A DNA stretch of 39,753 nt, taken from the NCBI GenBank assembly GCA_964405335.1, contig CAYONP010000052.1:1-39753 (forward strand). Direction: 5' to 3'. This DNA is from CAYONP01 sp964405335 (GTDB lineage: Bacteria > Armatimonadota > UBA10988). The position numbers and the translations under genes are program-made. Under the pieces are notes generated by a model. It ran no database searches and was not told the DNA's origin. It was given only the letters and a program-made list of their open reading frames with translations. Positions 17,001 through 25,368 of the stretch are shown here, piece by piece. Within the stretch, counting starts at the first letter, position 1; each line of letters starts with the position of its first letter.

Positions 17001-17458
17001 GTCTCGGCGGGCGAGGCGATGCGCTCGATGGTCAGGTCGTCGATCCAGGCCTCGCCGCTGCTGACGTCGAGCAGGGCGAGGGGATGGAGCAGGATCTGTC
17101 GGAAGGGTGAGCAGAAGGTCACCTCGACCCGCTGCCAGTCGCCGCCATTGGCGATGCCGGCCTGTGAGGCGAACGCCCAGACGTACGAGTCCCAGGCGTA
17201 GGTGTAGAGCGCCAGCGCGCTGCCGCCGTCGTGGCGGGCCTTGGCCCAGGCCGTCGCACGATAGGTGGCATACGGCTCGACGCCGAACTCGCCTCCGATC
17301 GGCTGCCAGTGCAGCGGCGAGTCGACCCGCACGTAGCCGGCTTTCTGCCCGGTCCGCGCGACGCCCTCGACGCCGCCCTGCTCGAACGACGGGTCGGGCC
17401 AGAGGTTCTGCGCCCCGGCCGCGCCCAGCATCAACACCGCCCAAACCGCCACACGCAT
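14027..17458 (-). CDS. Large secreted DUF4838-domain protein
   Basis: A 1143-residue exported protein with a signal peptide (MRVAVWAVLMLGAAGA) and GGAG 7 bases before the ATG. After a jelly-roll carbohydrate-binding-like region (about 17-145, starting NLWPDPSFEQGG) and a helical stretch, there is a GH20/alpha-glucuronidase-like N-domain (AARDLRAHLEKVTGRLFDLV). The DUF4838 TIM-barrel-like core follows (about 470-780): LLEYRATDYPRHRPPEFAVR, HEWGG, ISVSQNDWHNACDCPNCHAL and GVTGIYEEACYW. A beta-sandwich C-terminus resembles a galactose-mutarotase fold. Family members lie in polysaccharide-utilisation settings, but their activity is undefined. The CxCxxC cluster in the core is typical of DUF4838 proteins. 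It is probably periplasmic or surface-exposed. Confidence 0.88.
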   Translation of the reverse strand: MRVAVWAVLMLGAAGAQNLWPDPSFEQGGVEGVARTGQKAGYVRVDSPLHWQPIGGEFGVEPYATYRATAWAKARHDGGSALALYTYAWDSYVWAFASQAGIANGGDWQRVEVTFCSPFRQILLHPLALLDVSSGEAWIDDLTIERIASPAETIAALRAKPALTADEARLLARWQLDQGDLAAARAVAERTGDRPARADVACLVGLATDDPALRQRMLIDMVLNGATGYNDGMRRLDEVAAPLDGAETLRALAAAVGEAGDAAAAEGFAAYADRQNFGGDPLGTLGERSRQVSQSIESLNAMADRLGDPVRLRLVRLRLEQTAKRLEREMQQLGSCTLRLDGHSVTPDSHAIVLAAEPTAQEQTAARDLRAHLEKVTGRLFDLVTPAERAGRAGLFIGQASDLDTTGLGDEGLLIRSAGADLHLTGGAQRGVLYAVYVFLEDHLGCRWFAPDCSTWPTTGPIDLPALDYRHVPLLEYRATDYPRHRPPEFAVRNRYNGTQISAGHEWGGKVSYKGFVHTFNALVPPEQYFDAHPEYFSEVGGKRLRDYTQLCLTNPDVLRIATESVRRWIAESPEATIISVSQNDWHNACDCPNCHALAEREGAQSGPLLHFVNAIAEAIEADHPNIIIDTLAYQYTRKPPRQVRPRDNVAVRLCSIECEFNRPIATSAYNASFVDDIKGWNAICDRLHIWDYVINYAHSLQPFPNLRVLAPNIRFFIDNGVTGIYEEACYWTPGSESQELRSWLMAKLLWNPEFDVEAGIAEFCDAYYGAASPFIQRYLTDIHDLAVSDDNFHMPIYVGPTAPFQTDEAMARYAEWFDAAEAAVAGDETLLHRVEVARLPLYYTLLAKRGGQTFRRTDEALVPAAESPATEALEAFARIARAEGVTSVSENHGWGALETFLQSQAQSGVSYPLVTIFGGGLEAQVLPGIGGRLFSLRWADDGTELLQIDSVDGGIDPKVGGYKEFSRITYQSPGWSEGYEVSESSARSVTVRGRLANGLAFERTFALETDEPVLHVRSRLTNVSDEPREATIRVHACFRLPDPERASLRIGGELIPLTLPAGSQQSERSFNGADLPGGEWSLVDPVGGNVITNRFDPARVTTCYSHWSRDEQRGNLELWPSEVRLAPGESTMLEHSYRIERR

Positions 17459-17532
17459 GGCTCACTCCGCGGCCCAAGGGTGAACGGTCCAGGCGAGGGC
17501 GTCAAGCAGTCGGCGTGGCCGACGGCCTGCGC

Positions 17533-17561
17533 TTGACGGCGTGATCGCGGGTGATTACAAT
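17533..17561 (+). promoter_or_regulatory. Strong sigma-70-type promoter for hicAB
   Basis: TTGACG (17533-17538), 17 bases, TACAAT (17556-17561). The predicted +1 near 17568 coincides with an in-frame GTG, which suggests a leaderless hicA transcript. Confidence 0.75.
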
Positions 17562-17567
17562 GAAGGT

Positions 17568-17831
17568 GTGGCCGGCAAGCTGGAGGCGAAGGCGCGGCGG
17601 AATCCTGGTGGGTTGCGGCTTGACGAGGTGATTCAGTTGGCGGAGGCCGAGGGCTTTCGCTGTCGTCGCGCAACCACCGGGCACTACATCTGCACGCACG
17701 AGCGCCAAGCGGCGACGGTGAATGTCCCAAGTCCGCATCCTGACAAGCACGTGAAGTCGCCCTATGTGCGCCGCCTGCTTCGCATGATCGACGAGGTACG
17801 CCGCATGGCGACCGAGGATTCGCAGCCATGA
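17568..17831 (+). CDS. hicA: HicA-type mRNA interferase toxin
   Basis: An 87-residue toxin with the double-stranded-RNA-binding-like HicA fold: KLEAKARRNPGGLRLDEVI, GFRCRRATTGHYICTH (with the catalytic His after Gly) and a C-terminal VKSPYVRRLLRMID helix. HicA toxins cleave mRNA and are neutralised by HicB. The frame is open back to a GTG at 17541, but that lies inside the promoter. The GTG at 17568, at the predicted transcription start, gives the family-typical N-terminus. The stop overlaps the hicB start (ATGA), so toxin and antitoxin are coupled. Confidence 0.87.
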   Translation: MAGKLEAKARRNPGGLRLDEVIQLAEAEGFRCRRATTGHYICTHERQAATVNVPSPHPDKHVKSPYVRRLLRMIDEVRRMATEDSQP

Positions 17832-18238
17832 GCACCACCTGCACGCGTTCGACTGAGGAGTATGTAACCCTGGCCCGGCGCTACTCGGTCAACATCATCG
17901 TCGACGAGGCGCCCGATGCACCCTACGTGGCCGAGGCCGCCGAGCTCCCGTACACCTGTGGCGTCGGCAGTTCGCCCGAGGAAGCCGTGCGGGTCCTGAC
18001 AGAGGCCATCGCCGGCACGCTGGAGACGCTCGAGGATGAAGGCCGGCCCATCCCCGAACCCCTCTCGACGTTCACCGGCATGTTGCACCTCCGCGTGCCC
18101 AAGTCGCTGCACCAGGCCGTCGCCCGTCGCGCGGCGGTCGAGGGCGTGAGCCTGAACGCCACGGCGATCATGCTGCTGACCCGGGCGCTGGCGGGGGAGG
18201 GGGAGACGGTGGCGGGCGCGCGGGCACGCCGGTCGTAA
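17828..18238 (+). CDS. hicB: HicB-type antitoxin
   Basis: A 136-residue antitoxin. The N-terminal half (residues about 15-70) is the degenerate RNase-H-like HicB domain (YSVNIIVDEAPDAPYVAEAAE, then SPEEAVRVLTEAI). The C-terminus is a ribbon-helix-helix DNA-binding domain (TGMLHLRVPKSLHQAVARRA, then EGVSLNATAIMLLTRAL), which would bind the hicAB promoter and repress it. It starts within the end of hicA by a 4-base overlap. It is followed by a repeat element. Confidence 0.9.
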   Translation: MSTTCTRSTEEYVTLARRYSVNIIVDEAPDAPYVAEAAELPYTCGVGSSPEEAVRVLTEAIAGTLETLEDEGRPIPEPLSTFTGMLHLRVPKSLHQAVARRAAVEGVSLNATAIMLLTRALAGEGETVAGARARRS

Positions 18239-18295
18239 CGTCAGCTACGAGTGGATTTATGCTGGCGGAAGTGGCATCAGGTCATGCGCGTAGGT

Positions 18296-18375
18296 CGTAG
18301 GGGCAGGCCCCCGTGCCTGCCCGCCGACTGCCAACCTGGCGCGACAACGTGCAGCCACAGGGGGCTGCCCCTACG
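18296..18375. repeat. REPIN-like element, family gtaggggcaggcccccgtgcctgccc
   Basis: The outer inverted repeat cgtaggggca(g)gccccc / gggggctgcccctacg closes an 80-base element between hicB and ispG. The left arm also folds by itself (ggcaggcccccgtgcctgcc). The end sequence GTAGGGGC matches the ends of the elements at 13911 and 39652 although the inside differs. Confidence 0.85.
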
Positions 18376-18435
18376 TGTGCCTCGGATGTCCCTGGTCAAC
18401 ACCAACGCGCAAGCACCGTGGTAGCGCCCGCGACC

Positions 18436-18464
18436 TTGTCCAAACCCCGCTCCGCGCCTAGAAT
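18436..18464 (+). promoter_or_regulatory. Promoter for ispG
   Basis: TTGTCC (18436-18441), 17 bases, TAGAAT (18459-18464). The predicted start near 18471 leaves about 18 bases before the ATG, including GCGGAG as ribosome binding site. Confidence 0.68.
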
Positions 18465-18488
18465 GTGGGCACCCTCGCGGAGCCCGCA

Positions 18489-19699
<1,211 letters not shown>

Positions 19700-19703
<4 letters not shown>

Positions 19704-20482
19704 CGCTGAAGCTTCGAAACACTGCGACATCGGTAACCGAGCTGATTGCGCTGGCATCCGAGGCCGAGACGCTCTTCGGTCACAAAGACGTGTGGTTCCG
19801 CGGCCACGCCGACCAATCGTGGCGGTTGGCGCCGAGCTTCTACCGACTGGGCAGGCCGGCCGCCATCGAATGCCGGCTGGTGCAGATGTTCCGCCGGAGC
19901 GCAGAGGCCGTGACGCCGAGCGCGCCAGCGTTTGACGACATCCCTAAGTGGATCTGTCTCATGCGGCACTACGGCCTACCCACACGCCTCCTCGACTGGT
20001 CGTTATCTGTCCTTGTCGCAGGCTGGTTTGCTGTGTCGGAGTCACCGGATAGCGATGCAGCGGTTTGGGCCGTCAACCCGTTTGAGCTGAACATCGCGCA
20101 GCACAACACACCGGGAATATTTCAGTTCGTTGAGAAACCGGTTATGGACTTCCTAAGATGGCCGTTTGACGGCAGATCCGATATCATCCAGCCGGACGTG
20201 GTCGCTGCGGTCGGCCCGCTGGTCGATCGCCGGATGGTAGCACAGCAGTGCTCGTTCACTGTGCATGCTGGCGATGCCGATCTCAATGACATGACGTTGA
20301 AGAACGGCAAGCCGGCCGCCTCATGCCTCGGCCGTATCGACATTCCCTCCGCATGCAAGCCGGACATTCGCGAGTCGCTGCTGAGCCTCGGCGTGGGGCC
20401 AGGTGCGCTGTTCCCAGACCTGACCGGTGTTGCAGCACAGGTCCTGATCGACGTTGACAGGCGTAAGGGCTACCAAGGTTAG
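19700..20482 (+). CDS. FRG-domain protein
   Basis: A 260-residue protein with the FRG domain: VWFRGHADQSWRLAPSFYR (FRG at 33-35) and MRHYGLPTRLLDWS (about 92-105), both family hallmarks. The biochemical function of FRG domains is not established. They recur in accessory and defence-like gene sets. The C-terminal half has no recognisable motif. It starts within the ispG stop codon (ATGA), so it would be read on the ispG transcript. Stretches inside it are clearly less GC-rich than neighbouring genes (for example 19990-20300), which suggests transfer followed by capture behind ispG. A REPIN-like element follows 15 bases after the stop. Confidence 0.85.
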
Positions 20483-20497
20483 CGGTGTCGGATAGTG

Positions 20498-20564
20498 CAT
20501 AGGGTGCGGCTTGCCGCACCGCGCGGCCGGCCGCCACGGATGGTGCGGCAAGCCGCACCCTATG
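20498..20564. repeat. REPIN-like element, family catagggtgcggcttgccgcacc
   Basis: Perfect 23-bp inverted repeats at 20498-20520 and 20542-20564, each containing its own hairpin (ggtgcggc/gccgcacc), flank a GC-rich spacer. The right end overlaps the stop codon of the minus-strand glycoside hydrolase gene, so its TAG is the stop. A single arm recurs at 30134-30157. Confidence 0.92.
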
Positions 20565-23103
20565 GCTGCACCGCCCACCACACCGCCCCCGGACCCACCT
20601 CGAACCGCAACCGACCAGCGGCCGACTCGGATGCGGTCGGCGTGGTCAGGGCCCCCGTGCCGTCCAGCGGCGTGACCTGCAGGGCGGTCTGCTCGGTCTG
20701 CAGCGTGATGGTGCCGCGCAGGGACTCCAGGCGCATCGGGGCGGTGCCCCACTGATTGGTCACGCTGGTGAACTCCTCGTTCCAGCCCATGCCGGTGTTG
20801 ATCGCCGCGCCGACAACCGTGAGCAGCAGCCTGCGCGAGCGGGCCAGCGGCGCGCCGTCGAGGGCGACCAGGCCGACCGTCGCGTGGCCGAGCGGCGTCG
20901 GCGCGAGTTCGATGGCCAGCGGGCCGACCTCGACCCGCCGGCCGGGCAGCGCGCCGACGGCGATGGCGACCTGCTCGGCCTCGATGCGGACGATGCCCGG
21001 CTCGGTCGACCAACGCAGCGGCGGCTGATCGGAGAGCACGCCGGCGGCCGGCGCGGGGCCGGCGCCGAGCAGTCTCGGCTCGCCGCCGTCGGTCAGCCGG
21101 ACGGCCATGCGGCGGCGGGCGAACAGGCCCGGGTCGGCGCCGAGCTGCTGCCACAACCGCGGTGAATCGAGCCCGTCGGCCATCAGCTCGCCGACCCGGT
21201 CGCGGGGCAGCTCGAGGATCGCCTGCTCGCCCGCCGGCGGCACCAGGCCGGCGCGGAAGAGCAGCGCGGCCAGTGGCATGGTGGCCAGCTTGGCGGGGTG
21301 CGTGGCGAGGTTGAAGAAGCCGGTGATCCGGTCGGCGGTCAGGTTGTCCTCGCTCGAGCCCCAGTTGAACTGAAACAGCCCGTCCCAGTCCTGCACCGCG
21401 GCCACAGCGGCGAGGATGGGGAACATCTCGCCGGTGTGGTGCTGCGGCGCCGGATGGTCATACTCGCTGACGGTGAACGGCATGCCGTCGACACGATAGC
21501 CGGCCAGCCGCGGCATGGTGCCGCCGTCGGGCGCGGCGGTCAGCGGCGAGTTGGTCACGTACCAGTTGCGCGAGTCCCACGGCGTGCCGGGAAAGACCGG
21601 GTGGTGCCAGTAGGTGTGCATGTCGATGTAGTCGGACCCGTCGGCCTCGCGGACGATGCCGCCCAGCCCGGCGTAGCTCGCCTGGGTGCAGATGATCGGC
21701 GCGCGGACGCCGAGTTGGCGTAGGTGCGCGGTCAGCTCGGCGACGTAGTTGCGCTCGGTTTCGGCCAGGTAGGCCAGCCAGTCGAGGCGCAGCGGCCGAA
21801 AGCCCGAGCCGATGGGCATCGGCAGGTTGGTCAGGTCGGTACCGGCCGGCAGGGCCAGGTCGGCGCCGCGGCGGAACGAAATGTCGGCCAGCTCCACCGC
21901 GCCCGGCACGTTTCCGAGGGTGAAGCTCAGCCGGCAGTGGTCGGGCACGGTGCGCGAGGCGGTGAAGACGTAACGGTAGTCGCGCCATTCGGGGCTCAGT
22001 TCGACCGGCACGTCGAGCCCGCACATGTGCCAGTCGGCCTGGTCGAGCCGGACGTTGACGCGGATCGAGCGACGCTCATCGGCCCGGGCGCGGAAGGCGA
22101 CGGTGTAGCTCACGCCGTCGCTCAGATCGAGTCCGGTCTGGTGGAGCTGGAAGTGCCACGACTCGCGGCCCGGCTGGGTCAAGACCGCGCGCAGCACGCC
22201 GTCGGCGGCGGTCATGGTCGCCTCGGCGGGCGCGGGCGCCTCGAGGGTCCAGCGGGCGGTGCCGTCGGCGAAGTCGCGGTTGGTCAGCAGCTCGTCACCG
22301 AGCGGCTCGACGCCGGCCAGCCAGGCGCCCGAGGCCTGCTGCAGGTTGCCGTACCGCGCGGCGACCCAGGCGCGCCAGCCGGCTTCGAGCGGCGCGCGCA
22401 GGTCGTCGGGCAGGGCTAGCAGGTCGCTGTTGTCGGCGGCGCCGAGCAGCGTGTTCTCGTTGTTCAGCTCGACCATGGCAATGGCCGGCTCGTCGGCCAG
22501 CCGCAGGCCGGTGTGCGGGTTGCGGTGAGTCAGCAGGTCGGTGGCATACTGCTTCTGCAGGGCAATCAGCCGCGGGTGGAACTGGTCGATGATCTTGCCG
22601 TAGCGTAAGGCGCGCGGGATGGCGTCGTAGTCGATGCCGGGGTAGTCGCGCGAGACATGGAGGTTGAGGTTGGTGTAGATGCCGTGCTGCTTGAGCTGGG
22701 CAATCAGGTAACAGAGCCGGTCGAGCTGCTCGGGGTCGAACGTGCCGGCGGCGTTGTCTGCCCAGATGCCGCGCGGCGCGCGCTGGTTGTCGAGGTGGTG
22801 CAGCCGGATGAGGTTCACGCCCAGCTTGCGCAGCCGCGCGGCGAGCTGCTCGGCCAGCGGCTTGGCGGGAAAGGCCGCGCCGAAGGTCAGATTGCTGCCA
22901 AAGAACCGAATGCGCTCGCCCGCGCCATCGACGAACTGCGCGCCGTCGACGCGGATGAAGCCCGCCTCGCCGGCCGGCGCCGGGTTGAGGTAGGACAGGT
23001 CCAGGTAGGTGGCGCTCGCATCGAGCGGCGGCAGCGCGAACTCGAACCAGTCGCCCGGCGGGTCGGCGAGAACCAGGTGAGGGAGCAACATCCAGGCCAG
23101 CAT
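20560..23103 (-). CDS. Secreted GH5-like glycoside hydrolase with inserted carbohydrate-binding domain
   Basis: An 847-residue exported protein: signal peptide MLAWMLLPHLVLA and ideal ribosome binding site GGAGGTCACC-ATG. The TIM barrel starts with IRFFGSNLTFG and LRKLGVNLIRLHH. The acid/base is Glu216 in MVELNNEN and the likely nucleophile is Glu547 in PFTVSEYDH, both conserved in clan GH-A. Between them, residues about 272-412 form a CBM4/9-like beta-sandwich (LLTNRDFADGTARWTLE at the start, ELADISFRRG at the end) spliced into the barrel. The barrel resumes with DWLAYLAETERNYVAEL. The C-terminus is a beta domain. Beta-mannanase or galactanase-like activity is possible but cannot be specified. 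The TAG stop lies within a repeat element. Confidence 0.86.
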   Translation of the reverse strand: MLAWMLLPHLVLADPPGDWFEFALPPLDASATYLDLSYLNPAPAGEAGFIRVDGAQFVDGAGERIRFFGSNLTFGAAFPAKPLAEQLAARLRKLGVNLIRLHHLDNQRAPRGIWADNAAGTFDPEQLDRLCYLIAQLKQHGIYTNLNLHVSRDYPGIDYDAIPRALRYGKIIDQFHPRLIALQKQYATDLLTHRNPHTGLRLADEPAIAMVELNNENTLLGAADNSDLLALPDDLRAPLEAGWRAWVAARYGNLQQASGAWLAGVEPLGDELLTNRDFADGTARWTLEAPAPAEATMTAADGVLRAVLTQPGRESWHFQLHQTGLDLSDGVSYTVAFRARADERRSIRVNVRLDQADWHMCGLDVPVELSPEWRDYRYVFTASRTVPDHCRLSFTLGNVPGAVELADISFRRGADLALPAGTDLTNLPMPIGSGFRPLRLDWLAYLAETERNYVAELTAHLRQLGVRAPIICTQASYAGLGGIVREADGSDYIDMHTYWHHPVFPGTPWDSRNWYVTNSPLTAAPDGGTMPRLAGYRVDGMPFTVSEYDHPAPQHHTGEMFPILAAVAAVQDWDGLFQFNWGSSEDNLTADRITGFFNLATHPAKLATMPLAALLFRAGLVPPAGEQAILELPRDRVGELMADGLDSPRLWQQLGADPGLFARRRMAVRLTDGGEPRLLGAGPAPAAGVLSDQPPLRWSTEPGIVRIEAEQVAIAVGALPGRRVEVGPLAIELAPTPLGHATVGLVALDGAPLARSRRLLLTVVGAAINTGMGWNEEFTSVTNQWGTAPMRLESLRGTITLQTEQTALQVTPLDGTGALTTPTASESAAGRLRFEVGPGAVWWAVQP

Positions 23104-23168
23104 GGTGACCTCCGGTCGATGGCTGGTTCGCCACCCGCGGCGGTGGCCCCTGCCGGCCGAGGCCCGGC

Positions 23169-25301
23169 ATGATGCCGCCCGGCGACCAGACCTGGCTGCT
23201 CGTCGCCTGGCTGCAGGTGGCCCTCGCCTGGCTGCTGGTACTGCTCTCGGTGCTGTTCCAAGTGCTTCGCCGCCACTCGGCTTACACCCGGTCCGAGCGG
23301 CGCCGAATCGCCAAACTCACCCTCGCCGAGCTGACCTGCCTGCCCGAGCTCCGCCGCGCCGTCGAGCGCGGCCGGCGGCGTGGCCCGGCGCAACCGCACC
23401 GGCTCGACGACCTGCTTACCGGCCCCGGCCCGACTCCCCGCCGCGGCTGCGGCATGGCGCTGACCGTGGGCACGCTGACCATCTTCGCCGTCGGCGCCAT
23501 CACCGCCGCCAGCGCCGTGCTGACCACCGTCGGCGCGCCGCGCTGGGTCGGCCTGGTGCTGGTCGCCGCCCCGCCGCTGGGCGTCGCCGCGCGCGGCCTC
23601 GCCCGAGTCTGGCGCGGCATCGCCGCCCGGCGTCGACTCGGTCGGCTGCGCGCCGGCCTGCTGGCCGCGCACGAGGCCGTGGCCGCGGTGACGGTCGGCC
23701 TGCGCGGAGAGCGGCCGGGCTCGACCGCCGGCGACTGGTCGGCCGCCGCGGCGCGTCTGGCCGAGCTGGTCACCGATCCGGAGCGGCTGGCCCTCGGCCG
23801 GCTGCGCTGCCTCGACCGGGCGCTCGCCGCCGCGGGCGAGGTCGATCGCGAGGCACTGGCCGCCGACCAGCGGCGCGCCGCGCGGCGCCTGCTGGGCCTG
23901 CCCGAGCTGGGCGGCACGGCCGAACGCGAGGCGCTGCTGGCCGAGCACGGCACCGCCGCCGCGGCCGAGGCCCAGGTGCGGCTGCTCGTCTATCACGCCG
24001 GCCAGCCGGTGCCGCGAGCCTGGCGCGACGAGGCCATCGGCACCGGCTACCGGCTGCTCGAGGCCCTGCGCCCACGCCTCGACCCCATCGCCGACCTGCA
24101 CCTGTGGCGCGAGCTGACCCGCGCCGGCGGCGACGACGAGGCGATGGCGCGAGCCGGCGAGCGGGTCCGCGCCGAACGCGCCGTCGGCGCCGCGCCCGAG
24201 CCGCTGCTCAACCCGCTGTTCGAGCAGGTCGCGGTCGAGTCGTGGCGCGCCGTATCGTGGGCGCTGCCCGGCGGCGTGGGCCGGACGAGCCTGCCCTCGC
24301 TCGACCAGCCGCCGCCGCTGCCGCGCAACGTCGGGCCGAACCAGAAGGCGCTGGCCAGCCTCGGCGACGAGGTCGCCCGCGGGCTCGACGCCGCCGAGCT
24401 GGCCGCGCTGCTCGGCCGGCTGAGGGATCCGGCGCGTTTCCCCCGGCTGCCGCGCGGCATCGCCGCCCACTTGACCTGGCGCTGGGCCGCCGATCCGCGC
24501 CGCCGCGGCGCCGACGGCCTGGCCGAACTGGTGCCGCACCTGGCCGGCTTCGGCGAGGTCTCGCTGCTCGCGGCACACGCCCTGGCCGGCCTGGCCGACG
24601 GGCTGGCGCGTTACCTCGGCCCGGCAACCCGAGCGGCCACGCAGGCGGTCGGCGCGGCGATCGACCTGCTCGACCCGCGGCTCGCGTGGGCGCCCGAACT
24701 GGCCCTCGCCCGCGCCATCGCCCGGCTCGACGCCGAGGCCGGCGAGCAGGCGCTGTGGCGGCACCTCACGCGGCTGCTGCTCGCCTCGCGCTCCAAGCGC
24801 GTGCGTGACAGCTTGATCGGCGTGCTCGACGCGCTGGCGCTGCTCCGCGCCCCGCGCGCCGCCGCCCGGCTCCGGCACACCGCCGAGGGCATGTTGCGCG
24901 GCCGACAACGCGGGTTTGCCAACATCGAGGAAACCCGCCGCCGCGCCCGCGGACTGGCCGCCGGCGACGAGGCCTGTGTGATCGCCGCCGCGCGCGGCCT
25001 GCGCGCCCGCGCCGCGGCCGACGGCGAGGCGATTCTGGCCGAGCTGGCCAAGCGCCTGGGTCCCGACGATCCGACCCGGCCGGCGCAGCGCGAGCGCCTG
25101 CTCCAGCTCGCCGCGGCCGGCCAGCCCGACGCGGTCGATCGCGCCCTCGCCCTGGCCCGGCAACTTGCGCTCGGCGGGCCGCCCGAGCAAACGCCGGCCG
25201 ACCAGCACGCCCGGGTGGTGCGCCAGATCCTGCGTCGCGCCGCGGCCGGGTCGATGCTGGCGCTGGCCACCAGCCTGGCCGCGCGGGACGCGGCGGGCTG
25301 A
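23169..25301 (+). CDS. Membrane-anchored helical-repeat protein of unknown function
   Basis: A 710-residue protein. An N-terminal membrane helix (about 8-33) is followed by a basic cytoplasmic-looking stretch, then two more hydrophobic segments (about 96-120 and 125-145). The remaining ~560 residues are Ala/Leu/Arg-rich helices suggesting HEAT-like or other solenoid repeats, with no catalytic motif found. It is divergent from the GH gene with only 65 bases between the two starts, so promoters must be very compact or overlap. It ends at a hairpin terminator facing the protease gene. I do not recognise a family. Confidence 0.75.
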   Translation: MMPPGDQTWLLVAWLQVALAWLLVLLSVLFQVLRRHSAYTRSERRRIAKLTLAELTCLPELRRAVERGRRRGPAQPHRLDDLLTGPGPTPRRGCGMALTVGTLTIFAVGAITAASAVLTTVGAPRWVGLVLVAAPPLGVAARGLARVWRGIAARRRLGRLRAGLLAAHEAVAAVTVGLRGERPGSTAGDWSAAAARLAELVTDPERLALGRLRCLDRALAAAGEVDREALAADQRRAARRLLGLPELGGTAEREALLAEHGTAAAAEAQVRLLVYHAGQPVPRAWRDEAIGTGYRLLEALRPRLDPIADLHLWRELTRAGGDDEAMARAGERVRAERAVGAAPEPLLNPLFEQVAVESWRAVSWALPGGVGRTSLPSLDQPPPLPRNVGPNQKALASLGDEVARGLDAAELAALLGRLRDPARFPRLPRGIAAHLTWRWAADPRRRGADGLAELVPHLAGFGEVSLLAAHALAGLADGLARYLGPATRAATQAVGAAIDLLDPRLAWAPELALARAIARLDAEAGEQALWRHLTRLLLASRSKRVRDSLIGVLDALALLRAPRAAARLRHTAEGMLRGRQRGFANIEETRRRARGLAAGDEACVIAAARGLRARAAADGEAILAELAKRLGPDDPTRPAQRERLLQLAAAGQPDAVDRALALARQLALGGPPEQTPADQHARVVRQILRRAAAGSMLALATSLAARDAAG

Positions 25302-25307
25302 CCAGAA

Positions 25308-25350
25308 AGACGACCGCCGGGCCGCAGGGGAAACAGCCCGGCAGTCGTCT
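25308..25350. terminator. Hairpin between convergent membrane-protein and protease genes
   Basis: A 15-bp stem with one mismatch (agacgaccgccgggc / gcccggcagtcgtct) and a 13-base loop. CTGTTTG follows on the plus strand. It sits directly between the two stop codons and probably acts in both directions. Confidence 0.72.
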
Positions 25351-25368
25351 CTGTTTGCGGGTAGCGGA

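Noticed and set aside
15362..17110. 582-codon open frame on the plus strand over the DUF4838 gene
   Set aside because: Shadow frame opposite a gene with clear domains; no ribosome binding site or motif.
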